Below, piece by piece: positions 1 through 10,690 of a DNA stretch of 64,000 nt (position 1 is the first letter of the stretch; each line of letters opens with the position of its first letter). The DNA is from Fasciola hepatica (lineage: Eukaryota; Platyhelminthes; Trematoda; Plagiorchiida; Fasciolidae), in contig CANUEZ040000183.1 of the NCBI GenBank assembly GCA_948099385.1, positions 4,712,001 through 4,776,000 on the forward strand. The letters run 5' to 3'. The notes beneath the pieces are model-generated. The model was not told the DNA's origin. It ran no database searches and saw only the letters and a program-made list of their open reading frames with translations. The position numbers were made by a program, and so were the translations under genes.

Positions 1-765
1 ATGCCTGTTTATCCGACAGTCCTTAATATCAACCCCTTAGACGCGAAGAAAGATCAACACAATTGCTGGCACGAAGTCGCAAATAAGATGGAAACTGCAG
101 CTAGTGCCAGTCACTTCGTAAATCTCTTTCGTCTCATAAGATCGGCGTCGGGCATAAGAAAGTCCAGTCAACCTATCTTCCGCAATTCCGCTGGTGTACC
201 CATCCCCGATATAGACGGTAAGAGAACTAGATAGGAAGAACATTTAAGCCAGCTCCTTAGTCACCCACCCACAAGATAGACCAACAGGTATCGATTCAAA
301 TTCAGCTCCCCCATATAGCACCAACTGTGATTCTTCGTCTTTAGATGAGACAGCGAATGCGATTGACCATTTAAAATCTGACAAGTCTCCCAATGGAGAC
401 GGAATCTACAAGACATGTCTTCCGGTGGTCACCGAGCCACTTTGTACCCTATTCTGCTTGATTTGGGAAACTGAAAATGCCCCTCCGATTGGAATACCTC
501 GGTTCTGCTTCTATTTCCCAAAGAAGGCGGCAGAGCGGCGTGCGGAAACCGCCATGATATCAGTCTGCTAGACGTGTTTGCAAGAGCGTTCACCCAGCTC
601 GTGCTAAATCACCTCGCTGAATCGAGGCACGAACATACTCGTATCAATCAGGGAGGGTTCCGTCCAGGCATTGGATGCGTCGACCAAATATTCATCTTCC
701 AGAGGATCCTGAAATATCGATACAAATCCGCACGCCCTATCACCGCATGCTGTGTAGACCTGCCT
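1..765 (+). pseudogene. RTE-type LINE, endonuclease-RT linker and start of RT, broken
   Basis: This is the middle of a non-LTR retrotransposon polyprotein, cut by the window start. Positions 1-234 encode a linker of the type found between the endonuclease and reverse transcriptase of RTE elements, including SASHFVNLFRLIRSASG. Positions 574-770 encode the beginning of the RT, with the block NQGGFRPGIGCVDQIF (RT block 2-like) and the approach to the first catalytic aspartate. Between them the frame is interrupted by stops. Just before the catalytic block the coding is interrupted by a SINE that starts at about 766. The family assignment (RTE/SR2-like) comes from recognised motifs, not from a search. 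It is non-functional because of stops and the insertion. Confidence 0.75.
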
Positions 766-1030
766 ACCGGTGATGGTCGAGTGGTTTAGAGCGTTCGCTT
801 ATTACCTCAGAGGTCCGAGGTTCGAATCCCCGGTTACTTTGATGGTAGACAGTAATCCACTGTCGTCCGAATCGTTACCACATCTGACCCATTGGGACCT
901 TATGTGGTTCTTCGCCACTCTAAGTCTCAGGTTCTGGTTGACGGTTATTCCCAGCAGTGCAGCGGGCCTTCGTGGCTATGAGGTAAATGCCCCTTCCATT
1001 GCACTCATGCGCAACCACGTAATAAAAAAA
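766..1030 (+). repeat. tRNA-derived SINE, family S1, copy 1
   Basis: The first 70 bases resemble a tRNA with a long variable arm: an A-box-like GGTCGAGTGGTTTAGAG at about 775 and a B box GGTTCGAATCCC at about 820. They are followed by a non-tRNA body with GACAGTAATCCACTGTCG and a tail GCAACCACGTAATAAAAAAA. The same head, body and tail occur at 49463-49730, and the body at 49298-49462, which shows that it is a dispersed element rather than a tRNA gene. It sits inside the RTE ORF, splitting the RT domain, so it is younger than that LINE. Confidence 0.8.
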
Positions 1031-2175
1031 GGATTTTTGCGCCGCCTTGGATCAACAAATTCCGTATCATTGTGGAAGCTAATACTTGCAGACGGCGTCC
1101 CATTCAAACTGGTCAGCCTAATAAAGTCGTATTATCCTGGAACCAAAGCACGTGTTTGAGCTTACGGCGAAGAGCCATGTCCGTTTGAACTGAAGTCAGG
1201 AGGACGACAATGGTGCCTGTTATCTTCAGCGCTGTTCCACTTTGCTGTATATTGGATAGCGTAACGTACAATGGACGGCTATCAGGGCGTTCACGTTTCC
1301 TCAGGCTGCAGTATTACGGATCTTTTTGCAAACGATGCAGTGGTGCACGGGGAGGACCTGACCACCTAGCAAACGACCCTTGATTGGGTAAGTAAATATG
1401 CTTTGGAGATTGGTCTTCAGATTATCCCCAAAACCAAGGTGTCCGTATTATCTATTTAGCCATGTAAACCGAGCCCTACAAGTGAATGTTCAGTCAATAG
1501 AAACGTCTCGGGTCTTAAGTACCTTGGCTCCACCATCCTGCCAAACTGACAAGCCGCGTATGATGTCAAACGGAGCACTGATGCGGCCCCAATGGCGTGG
1601 CTACACCCCCGAAACACCATCTAGGGACGGAATGACATTAGTCTTAAGACCAAGCTCAGAGTGTTCACTACCGCAATCCGACCAGTCTTACTATATGGTT
1701 GCGAAACGTGGCCATTAAGGGCTGAGGATACAAGGCGACTAAAAGTTTTCGATCACTGGTGTCTCAGATCTATTTTGAAAATAAGATGAGTGACAGAATC
1801 TCGCATGAAAGCATTCGAAATCGCTGCTGCATAGCCCGACTTTCAACGCGCATACAACTCCGCCGACTGCAGTGGTTTGGTCACGTACTCCGTAAACCTG
1901 ACCACGCTCTAACCAGCTTTGTCCTGACACCATCTCCATGCCCAGACTGGTGTCGCCGACGAGGACAATTAAAAACCTGACCGGATACCGTTTTCGAAGA
2001 CGTAAACCAACTTGGCCTTCGTATGGTGTACTGTACTCGCCAGTGGAAATCGAGCTGCATGGACATATGCAGGGACCTGGCTGCTAACCGTCTAGCATAA
2101 ACAGCCGTGATCAGAAACATTCACGAAGCCGGCCCATTCTCTCCAACGAGCTAGCCGCAGTAAAATAGTAGTGAT
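1031..2175 (+). pseudogene. RTE-type LINE, rest of RT and C-terminal region, broken
   Basis: This continues the LINE interrupted by the SINE. Readable blocks in shifting frames are a degraded palm motif FANDAVVHGEDLT near 1330 (where the family has ADD), KYLGSTILPN near 1520, ETWPLRAEDTRRLKVFDHW near 1700-1760, and LRRLQWFGHVLRKPDHAL near 1865-1910. The last is the C-terminal block typical of RTE proteins. The end of the polyprotein (IHEAGPFSP) is at about 2130, followed by a short AT-rich tail. Several stops and frameshifts make it inactive. The order of blocks agrees with the LINE at 54330-55708, suggesting the same subfamily. Confidence 0.75.
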
Positions 2176-3157
2176 ATCTATTTGCGACGATGATTGACCG
2201 TTGGACCAGCCAATCAGAAGAGACGTTACCCGATGCCAGTTTAGACCAATTAGTTGTTGTGCAAGATTGGTGATAGTGACTCTTTATCCCAGTAAGGAAT
2301 ATATTCTGGGCTAATAAGTTGAGCGGGTTTGAAGGCAGAACAGTCTTCTTACTACAGCCTGCGGGACAAACTTGAAAACTATTGACCATCAACTCAGATG
2401 CGGCGGTGTACCGAGTGAATATCTTATTCAATGCACTAAATCACAATCTTTTAACAAATGAAACAAGTTTCCTTGAGAAATTTAGGCGACTGATCTACTT
2501 CACTATGACCCAGTCTATTGCGCCACTACTTCTACCAGTCTCAACTAAAACCTTTTCGTTATGGTCTTGCTAGATTACTTAACAAACCGGAAAAACCATG
2601 CTATGACTTTTGTGGTGTTCACGTTATTGTGTGGAATCTGAATAAACACTTATCGTGGAACGTGAAACACTTACTTAGCTCTACCAGTATAACCAGAACC
2701 ACTTGTAATCATCTGTCCTATTCTCGGTTATTTGGCGGATGATGGTTGTAGGATCCATCAAAATGACGTTCTCACTGCAGTGCATCACGATCCAAAGTCG
2801 GCTAGGATCTAGCTCCGGCTACAGTGGAGGGATATCACTATTGGCCTAATGAAGCGATTAAATGCACTAACCAACAGCGGAACTCGCGGACCGAGAACTA
2901 GATTTCTATAACCCCATACCGGAGCGGATGCGAGATGAACTCTCGTTGTCGCACAAGTTTATCAGAGCCTCAACCTCATATGCCCTACATAACACTGTGT
3001 TGAAGATCTGCAAATTCAATCGACGGCTAACCAGTAACACTGGGCAAATCCTGTTGTAGGCAAACAAATTACAATTTAACTGGGGCGGATACCATTTGCT
3101 AACGCAATTTGAGTAAGCGGTATGATGACCCATTGACAAGTATCAAAAGTTCTCGAC
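2176..3157. other. unassigned interspersed DNA
   Basis: I recognise no coding domain, RNA gene or clear repeat on either strand. The short ORFs show no family motif. Confidence 0.5.
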
Positions 3158-3241
3158 GTGGCTGCGTAATTCAGCTGCTAGAGCATATGCGATACTAAAG
3201 CGTGGATGGCGCCCATGAGTAGGTTCGAATCTCACCGGGAA
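3158..3241 (+). repeat. tRNA-derived SINE head, family S2
   Basis: A tRNA-like segment has an A-box-like TAATTCAGCTGCTAGAGC at 3168-3185 and a B box GGTTCGAATCTC at about 3222. The stretch between them, including GGATGGCGCCCATGAGT, matches the layout of the minus-strand copy at 23361-23441 (GGGTGGCGTCCATGTGT). The acceptor stem does not pair convincingly, so this is a SINE head or tRNA pseudogene rather than a working tRNA. Confidence 0.6.
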
Positions 3242-3984
3242 TCGAAGACAACCTCCCGGTAGTGGTTGGGTTGTACGAGTTTTCAACATCAAAGGAACAT
3301 CTTAAGACCCCAGCACGGACAGTCAGTCTTGATGACAAGCAAAACTTCTTTATCGCCGAGATCGTCACTATGACGGATTAAGTTGATACAACTGTTCGCT
3401 TTCTAGTGTTCCCGTAGTAAATATATACTTTTTTATATTTCACACTGTACTTATTTTGTCATACAACAATGGTACTATATTTCAGGAAGGAGGCCGAGGC
3501 TGATCACGGTCTGCCACAGGGAAGATTGATCAATGCAAGCAGGATTCAAACAAGTGAAGCTACTTTGGTCGGATGATTATCAACAACCTACGACCATAAA
3601 GCCAATCCGAGGACAGATCACAGGGAGCGGATTCCTATTTGATCTTGATCACGCTCGCCAAAACGACTGGAAGTATCAATGTTAACTTCTCACATATGCC
3701 ATCGACCAGAAGAGCTACCAATGCCTTTGATGTTCAGTGCTTGCATTCTGTGTAATCACAATGAGCCACTTGGCATGGACCAGTTGATTGGTTCAATCTC
3801 TCTTAACTTTGTTAAATGTCGAAAATTTACGAACCGGGCTAATCTTTCAACCACTACTCGTCTGAACAGTTACCACACAGGGAAAATGTTCAAGCAAAGA
3901 TGTGTAAAGGCCATACATTTCAACTAAAAGGACTTGCCGGAACTCAGAAGCGATTTGGTCTCCACCTGATCTATTGGGACCTCC
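3242..3984. other. unassigned DNA, possibly SINE body at its start
   Basis: The first 100 bases may be the non-tRNA body of the S2 SINE, but no second copy of the body was found. Nothing else was recognised; the 82-codon ORF at 3679-3927 has no family motif. Confidence 0.4.
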
Positions 3985-4465
3985 GAATGCCTCAGTATGG
4001 TCGGGGGTGGGTGTCTCAGGCTCCGAGTTGGCTACTCGTCCTGAACGCCTCTCGAAATGCTCCCAAGTGACCGTGCATCTAACACAGCCTCTGCTGAGGA
4101 AGTCCTACTCACTACCTTCTCGTGGCGGAGGTGTTCCCACTAAAATGAGAAAACGAAAGCGAATGCCCGGCGCTCTCCACCGGGTTGGCTGACTAATAGT
4201 CAGTCTAAGAAAGATGGCTAAACCCTGATTCCAAACCAACCACGGGTGGCGTACGAGGCGTACAACGGTATGCTCACGGGCATCAGTGGCGGACAGGTGC
4301 ACTGGGCACCCAGGATGTTTGGCCTCATCCGAAGGGCGAATGAACCGAGGAATTAGTCACCGGCCCCCCGTGGGTTACGGACCCTACGTTTCGTCCCGCT
4401 CCCTTGAGGGTTAGGCTTTGGATAGCTAAAGGCTCGGGCTATGTACCCCTTCCCCCCCCGATTGT
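3985..4465 (+). repeat. RTE LINE 5'-region-like repeat
   Basis: This segment is clearly related to 31595-31960: shared stretches include GAGGAAGTCCTACTCA, TTCCCACTAAA, CACCGGG, TAGTCAGTC and CCAAACCAACCACGGGTG in the same order. At 31.6 kb the same sequence lies directly upstream of an RTE endonuclease, so I infer that it is a LINE 5' UTR. Here it is followed by a C-rich patch and an (AT)n tract instead of coding sequence, so the copy is truncated. Confidence 0.7.
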
Positions 4466-4508
4466 ACCATGTTTTGTTTGGCATACAGTCTGAAACCAGA
4501 CAAGTGTG

Positions 4509-4510
<2 letters not shown>

Positions 4511-4548
<38 letters not shown>
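4511..4548. repeat. (AT)n microsatellite
   Basis: An uninterrupted alternating AT tract of 38 bases. It is followed by GGTGGTTATCC, a word also found in family R2. Confidence 0.95.
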
Positions 4549-4550
<2 letters not shown>

Positions 4551-6224
4551 TGGTTATCCAGCACTTCAAATCTCAAACATGGTAGTCAAATATCCTCAGT
4601 ATTACAGTGGGTCTGAAGTTATGGGAGATGCTCTCTGCAATGCACTCAAACATAAGCATAGAATAAACACAAAACTACTTGTCTGGATAACTTTAGTCAA
4701 GTTCTTTTGTGTCTCATTCGAAATACATGAAAATGGTGGAGAGAACAAGCCCCATTATTACCTCAAAGCACATTGCACGACCAACGAAAATTGGTCGTTT
4801 GGTTACGTTATCATTATTACCATTACTGATATCATACACCGGGTCTGAAATCAGGCGTGGTGCCAGCACCGCAAACACAGAGAGATAACAAGAAGGGAAA
4901 CGTCAGTAATGGTGGCAAAAGAATCGAGATCCACGAGAATTATTTGAGGTGTTGCATGCTAATGAACTATTAGGTCGCCGTTCAAAACAGAGGGATGATT
5001 GACCAAACGTGGACCAGCCCTTTTGTCCAAGGATGCATACCTGGTCTTTTTACCACCGAATGCGACTTGTAAGATAGCACGGGGGTGTTTCAGACGACCT
5101 GGTAGCCATTAATGGTTCATGCATCTCATCTGAATTACTTTGCCGGGTGTGCAGCACGGCTAGAAGCTACGGCTTCATTCGGTGGCGAGTCACATACACC
5201 ACGTCACAGTAGTACCCTCAGATATACGTGGCGTTTTGACAGGCAGCGCTTGCTGGACGGAAAACCTAGAGCACTGCCTCCGATTGAGTGGGATATGAAG
5301 TACTGATTCTCACGAAATCTCATCAAGTGGGGTTTACAGGTGATATGGAAAATATCTGAGTGGTTGATCAGTGAGAAACGAAATAGAGAACCAATATAAG
5401 TAGAAGGTTAGATTTGAGACTGAAACTCATGAAACCACTCAACAACTGTTTAATCCAGCTTGTTAGGAACCAATGACAATGCATAATGCACCGCGTCTTA
5501 GCTCGGACTCGGACCCGGAGTGTAAATGCTGTGATTTTAGCATCAGAATCTGTCCAGGGTGGTTCTCGGATAAGTTTGCCTTGTGTCACTGCCACATGCT
5601 ACGGAACTTGTCTATCATTGACATATAGAGTTGATGTGAAACGAACCGCTGTTACCGTGTGGGACTTAGGTCCAAGTCTTCGTTGAGTCCGAGTGAAAAC
5701 GCCCTACTGTGCTGCTAACAAGAATGAAATAAAGCTGTACAGTGCGCTTCCATAATTTTCAATGATTGGTTGTGCGTTAAAAACACAATCAACCGAGAAA
5801 CAAACACATCGACAAAAAAGACATCAGATTAGGATATCATCCAAGTCATTGGAACTCACCCATAAAGTAAGATGCGCAGAAAACAGACCGAATGAGAGTA
5901 ATCACATGGCCACAAGGAACAGTACGATGCGAACACACCATGAAAACCGGGCAATCACAAGTGTGTCCTATGAACTGACTCAGTCCGGCCAATACAATTG
6001 TCTTCTCGTGGCGTTATCATCACAGTAGTGTAACACATGTTGAACAACATGCAGTAAACAGCGCCTTCAAAACACAGTCAGAAGTCCCACTGACGAATAC
6101 CAATTTGCGTATGAACCCCGGCGTCCCACGATCGATACAGTAGCGTGCATCGTCCATTCGATTCCAAAATCCCTCAATGATTTGTGCAAATCAGTGAGGT
6201 GTGCCCTCCTTGATTACTAATCAT
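4549..6224. other. unassigned interspersed DNA
   Basis: No domain, RNA gene or confident repeat was seen on either strand. The ORFs here lack family motifs. Confidence 0.45.
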
Positions 6225-7215
6225 CCTTGCTTCTCAAATGATTGGAATCTTTTAGCTGCCCCACATGCCTACTTAACCGGCTGAAAGACTACTTTTTGCG
6301 TAGAACCCAGTGCACCGAAGTTGGAATAAAAGTTTCCAGACATCTTTTAAGCAGTGCCTGTGTTTTCCGAGGAGCTGTTCCTTCTCCATACTTACTCACT
6401 ATATGCATGAGCGACTCAACTGCAACACACCCAGTTCGCTTAGTCAAGTATGCCAATTGCGTTGTTTCGGTTCGGTCCTTCTCCCAGCAGCCCGATTCAG
6501 ATGAGTTTCATGAAAATGTTGCACATATTCAAAACCTTTCTGAACAGTCAGGTCTTCTGTCAAACACTGCCAAACGTCAAGAGTACATTTTTCCACTTTG
6601 CGATCGCGTTTTATGGAAAACAGCACCACTAATAACTCTAGTCCCCTGGCACGTGTGAGCCATGTAAAATACCTCGATGTAACTTCATTAGCGAACTTGC
6701 ATTGGTCTACATATAGAAATCACTGTTTGAATATTGCGAAAACTTCGACAGTTCAGTGTTCCGCAGTGTCATCTCTTCCTTCGTACACCAGTGTATATTT
6801 TCCATTAATGAAAAAGGATTACATCAGCCGTCGTAGAAGTCTGCGATAGTCATGCTATTTCCTGGTATAGCCTTAGGAGACTTCATATGGAATTTATGTA
6901 ATAAGCACACAGTAGCATCTATTTCATTTGCAGAAAAGATCGTTGCGGACTGTTCACGCCCACTGCATTGTGATGTTCTTCTGAGCTAATCACGCCCGCT
7001 AACCCGTTTTATGTCTCAACTGCTTCCTTTCAAATTATCGCTGTACAGAACTTCTGCAGTTCCCTTCCCTGGACGTGTTTTAACAAACAAAGATGAAGTT
7101 TTATCTGAACTGTTAACCCGTTTTGGCGTGTAGAACTTTTCTTTTTTTCTCGACAGCTGAAAAGCATCGTAAAAACGTAAACGTGTACTAAATAAAACGC
7201 ACACACACAAACCCA
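6225..7215 (+). pseudogene. non-LTR retrotransposon RT fragment (jockey/CR1-like)
   Basis: The reading at 6242-6658 contains a reverse transcriptase stretch with RLKDYFLRRTQCTEVG, then a block in the position of the usual GxPQGxxLSP motif (here VFRGAVPSPYLLTICMSD), then KYANCVV where an ADD palm motif is expected. The catalytic aspartates are therefore lost. After a frameshift, ARVSHVKYLDVT (about 6650) matches the KYLGVxF block that follows the palm. Further matches continue through LSNYRCTELLQFPSLDVF at about 7030-7085, after which a 3' UTR-like stretch holds AATAAA near 7190. It is 5' truncated and has many stops. The assignment to a jockey/CR1-type clade is tentative; it differs from the RTE elements elsewhere in the window. 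Confidence 0.7.
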
Positions 7216-7754
7216 TTAACAAATGCATACTCCGTCGTTGCGACACAGACATCTGCGCCCAGTTGGGTAATTGGATTCGAAACATTTCATTATCAGCCGA
7301 GGTGACGGCATCCGTGCAAAGTATGATCAAGATACAACAACGGCTAAAGACAGCTGATGAAAAAACTATTTTGAGGAGAGAAAGAGGCTACTCAAACACT
7401 TCAGCTAATGAGGAAGCATTTGTATTCCGATTTCCTAGCTCAATAAAAGTGACAACAACAACAACAGCAACAACCGGTGGAACCCGTGCAACGAGACAGA
7501 ACATGTTTCCATCCCTGTGCGTCAGGACAAGTTCAGCACAAACCAGCACCAACAACCAACTGCCATGCCCTGGATGTGGTGATTCTGATTGTCATTGCTC
7601 TCTCTCTCGCACACAAACAGCAGGAACTACAATCAGGAATTATGCCAAACAACTGTATGAAAAAGAAGACTGCAAATAAACGTGTCAAGTTGATAAAGTA
7701 TGCGAGCACACGAGTACAACTGGTAGCGACACCAGGCCACATAGTGCGACGTAT
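7216..7754. other. unassigned DNA with a 138-codon ORF
   Basis: An ORF on the + strand (7263-7679) has a threonine-rich run encoded by an ACA/GCA repeat and a CPGCGDSDCHC cluster. No family was recognised. It may be a chance ORF over simple sequence, or a host exon; the sequence alone does not decide. Confidence 0.3.
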
Positions 7755-8176
7755 CTAGCCTGAACTCGTGGATCTCTTGGACTCCACCCAAGAATCCTAA
7801 CACGTACCAAGTCGTCAAGTTCACTGGTTATGCTTTCCGTCCCTACCCTCCATGTCACGGACAAGCGAACTTTGATCCCCCAAACAGTGCAAGCCCTAAC
7901 GAATACTGCGTACCAGGAAATCACGTGCGGGGACCTCCACTGGGCAAACCTTTTTTCTAAGAATGTTCGTTGAACCCAGCATTGTTGATTAGAGTTCGCA
8001 TCAGATTCGGGCAATGTTACGAAGACATCGATGTTCGAATACCGATAATCTACATGTATCCTCCACCGGCAATGACCACGTTTCTGAACCACACAGAAGG
8101 ACTGGCATAACTTCCGCAGTCCTTGATAGATGGGCAATTTTTCAAAAAATAGCTGTATAACCTCACATTTCGTCAT
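7755..8176 (-). pseudogene. RTE-type LINE, C-terminal and 3' end fragment
   Basis: Reading the minus strand, this is a divergent copy of the C-terminal RTE region found at 25965-27355 and 51370-53420. Recognisable features are a GWSPRDPR block (GWGPRDP in the better copies) near 7770 and the upstream RHCRWRIH-type region derived from the HRCLRSIARVWWEH block. It is heavily mutated, with no usable frame, and is truncated upstream at about 8176. Confidence 0.7.
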
Positions 8177-8889
8177 AGTGAATGGCCACTTTTCTTTCCA
8201 TCTTGCTAAATTTTAGATCCTCAATTTGACGGACAATAAATCACCAAAGCGTGCCTACCGACCGAATGTGTGACCAAATGATGACCACATACGTGCAGAC
8301 GGTGGATCACTGGAATATGCGAATGTAAACCCCCTTTTTCTCCCTTGGCTCGGATATATTCAGTTCACAGTGATTCATCAGAAAAACTTATCAAACGGAC
8401 TTAACAGTCGTTTTCAATTCGGATTTTTTACGTTCTCCCAATCGAATATGTCCAAATTTGACAAACGAATGCACGTCCGAACACGAACGCAAACCCAATA
8501 CCGTAGCAATATGATTCATACCATAGATGAATGCAGAAAAATGATACACTATGTCAACTGTGTGTTTGAGGAGGCGGAGAGAACAATATTGTTCGGGTTC
8601 AAGCCCGCAGACTCGAGCAAGGCACGGTCCCGTCAACATCGTACCTATAATTGCACTTATACGAAGACCGATTGTCCCCGCACACTCGTTCTCAGGTGAT
8701 CAAAATCGAACAATTTCCAGTGCGGAACATCCACCTCATCTAAAAAAGTGATAAACGCCCAAAAACGAAGATCAACACAACAACCAGAACAAAGCAGTTA
8801 GACGTCAACATCAAGCACAAAACGCATGCAAGCGGTGAAGAGTATCCTGAACGTCAGCCACAGTGGCAGACGCTCACGGATCTATCAGT
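8177..8889. other. unassigned interspersed DNA
   Basis: No recognised domain or repeat. ORFs on both strands overlap at 8370-8700 and have no family signature. Confidence 0.4.
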
Positions 8890-9100
8890 TACAAATTCAG
8901 GCAATATTTTATCTGGTGAGTTTATTTCAGACAACCATTACCCAGGTACTAGGCATGGTGGCTTTGGTTCCCATCTCATAGCGGCAACCTCAAAAGAAAA
9001 TAATGAAGAATAGAACATGAAAGGAGTAAGAGGAGAATTAAAAGTATTAGTATAAAGTAGATCAAAAGCCTGTAAAATGATCACATCAAGAAGCGGGTTT
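8890..9100. repeat. dispersed repeat related to RTE 3' UTR
   Basis: The word CAGACAACCATTA followed by a GGT..CTTTGGTT..CTC..TAG pattern, AACAATGA-like and GAACATGAAAG words also occurs in the same order at 51385-51480. There it is the 3' UTR of the minus-strand LINE ending at about 51370. So this is probably a detached 3' UTR piece of the same family. Confidence 0.5.
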
Positions 9101-9345
9101 GGGATTAAGTTTTAATCAGGAAGGTCGTATCACGTTTTTTTGTGCAAGCTGGATGTTTAGAAGAAAGCGTTCCTGCGGGAACTTCAACGTCAACCGTACA
9201 AGACAGCCTCAAAGTCTACGGAGGGAATGGTCGCTATTCTATGCGGCATTAAAATGAAGGGAACCGCCCACAGTGCACTGTGGTCAGCAAGTTCAGAATA
9301 CACATTTGTTGAAGTCTGACGGGTGAATCAATCTCTTTGCAATGC

Positions 9346-9346
<1 letters not shown>

Positions 9347-9401
<55 letters not shown>
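9347..9401. repeat. (TA)n microsatellite
   Basis: About 55 bases of alternating TA with no interruption. It abuts family R1 on its right, as does the tract at 15299-15379. Confidence 0.95.
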
Positions 9402-9404
<3 letters not shown>

Positions 9405-9655
9405 ATAGGGTCTGATTTGAACCGTCAGGATTGTGTATGGATGTTCTCACTGAAGATTGCACAAATAAATCACAAGTGTGATTTCTGTTAGTTACTCGTA
9501 TCTAGGTCACTGCTAACTCAGCAAACAAATGCGGCTGAGTGTGAAACTGCTCATACTGATGGTAAGTAGTATGTGAATGGGCGGACAAAATTCCCTGGAA
9601 GCACGTGACCAGTTTCGCGGTTGTTGCCGCACATCAGGCATGCGCACCATCCCAT
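9402..9655 (+). repeat. dispersed repeat family R1, copy 1
   Basis: The sequence after the (TA)n tract (TGATAGGGTCTGATTTGAAC, then GTGTATGGATGTTCTC, AAATCACAAGTGTGATTTCT and TAGGTCACTGCTAACTCAGC) matches, in order, the sequence after the (TA)n tract at 15380. Its later part (GTAAGTAGTATGTGAATG, ACAAAATTCCCTGGAAGCAC, TTTCGCGGTTGTTGCCGC) matches the reverse complement of 15640-15745 and the fragment at 10065. It has no coding capacity. I could not assign it to a named class. Confidence 0.75.
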
Positions 9656-9945
9656 ATACCTACAACTTTCTATCAATATATTTATATATAATTACCATTA
9701 CTTGCGAGTAGTGTGTGGGATTGATGGCACTTTGTTTGCCCGACAGTCATTTCACGCACAAACCTCAGGTCATCGGATTAAAGATGCGCTCGGAAGCATC
9801 CGACTCGAGCTTCGCTCCTGTTAGAGCTCATCAGCGGTGCATATCCTCCGCCACATCCAGGGGTTAAACCCGGGCATTTTATCTGGAAGGCGTGTGTGTT
9901 ACCGCTACGCCAGCCCGCACCCGTCCGGGCTGATCCAAATCACCA
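9656..9945 (-). repeat. tRNA-derived SINE, family S3
   Basis: On the minus strand the element starts near 9945 with a tRNA-like head: A-box-like TGGCGTAGCGGTAAC, then CACGCCTTCCAGAT, then a B box GGGTTTAACCCC. This order resembles a tRNA-Gly-like sequence. A body with GAGCTCTAACAGGAGCG and a self-complementary GAGC...GCTC stretch follows, ending in AT-rich sequence at about 9660. The acceptor stem is not paired. Only one copy lies in the window, so the SINE call rests on the box order and the attached body. Confidence 0.6.
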
Positions 9946-10064
9946 AGTTAAGTTTGTTCAGATGCCGTCTTCTATTACAGCCAACAATGCCCGACAGCCT
10001 CATCAATCTCGCACGCTACTCACGAGTAACTGTGATATATATACAAATATCAAAGATGCGAAAG

Positions 10065-10116
10065 CATACGACCGGTCCCGCGGTTGTTGCCGCCTATTAG
10101 GTATGCGTACCCGGTG
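10065..10116 (+). repeat. R1 fragment
   Basis: ACGACCGGTCCCGCGGTTG followed by TTGCCGCCTATTAGGTATGC matches the 3' part of R1 at 9605-9650 in the same orientation, and 15640-15695 as reverse complement. Confidence 0.65.
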
Positions 10117-10329
10117 TTGTTCTGCTCAATCGTCCCTAAAAGCGATCCCTCTACAATCGATTTGCAGCAGCAATCTCATTTGAATCGTGTAGAGCGTGCA
10201 TGGACGAAGAGTCCATTTTTAGAATTAGGCGGTGATTTTTGCAAGATTCACCACCAAACAAACTGTTTCTCGAAGCTCACCAACAGTACCAATTAGATTA
10301 ACAAAGAGCAAAAGAGTTAATTTGAAGAA

Positions 10330-10618
10330 TTCCACAGAGCAAATCTGACGAACACGCTCGTTTTCAGTGATCCTTAATCATGCCAATACAATACAATATA
10401 TATGACAAGATACTTAAGGGATACATCCAGCCAAAGAAGGGAGTGTTATGGATCCGTGTTTACATCTTATGTGACACGTTTATCCGGAGACCGAGTATGA
10501 ACGAATTATCACATGCTCAGCGTGTAAGCCATCGGACCATCTAGCACCTGTCCTTGGGTGGTGAGTGGATCAGGGTGGACTGAGTGTAAGCACAAATTGC
10601 TTCTGAGCACACAATATT
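10330..10618 (-). pseudogene. Penelope-like element, C-terminal codons and 3' end
   Basis: On the minus strand this begins with LCAQKQFVLTLSPP, matching the C-terminus of the PLE at 35910-37976 (LCAQKKFVHALNLPWP). The 3' UTR continues with the same words in order: CACTCACCACCCAA, CTCCGGATAA, GTATCCCTTA, TATTGGCATGATTAAG, ATCACTGAAAACGAGC and GTGTTCG. It is a 5'-truncated copy that keeps only the last codons and the non-coding tail. Its left end at about 10330 corresponds to the 3' end defined by the empty-site comparison at 37976. Confidence 0.85.
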
Positions 10619-10690
10619 GTGTTGCATTGGCATGATCGAGAAGCACCGAAAACGAGCTTGTTCACAAACCTATGTTTTTCAATCAATTGT
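10612..10690 (+). repeat. second PLE 3' tail in inverted orientation
   Basis: On the + strand, ATATTGTGTTGCATTGGCAT then GAAAACGAGCTTGTTC is the terminal tail of the same PLE family (37905-37965). It points away from the minus-strand copy to its left, and the two meet at the small palindrome CACAATATTGTG. Inverted terminal pieces are a known feature of Penelope-like insertions. Confidence 0.8.

Noticed and set aside
766..840. A Ser/Leu-like tRNA gene
   Set aside because: A and B boxes are present but the acceptor stem does not pair, and the same head plus body is repeated at 49.3-49.7 kb, so it is a SINE.
4441..4465. C-rich patch as a regulatory element
   Set aside because: It is short, unique in the window and lies at the broken end of a LINE 5' repeat; nothing supports a function.
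7263..7679. Host protein gene with Thr-rich tract and CPGCGDSDCHC
   Set aside because: The Thr run comes from an ACA/GCA simple repeat, there is no recognised domain or splice context, and overlapping ORFs exist on both strands.
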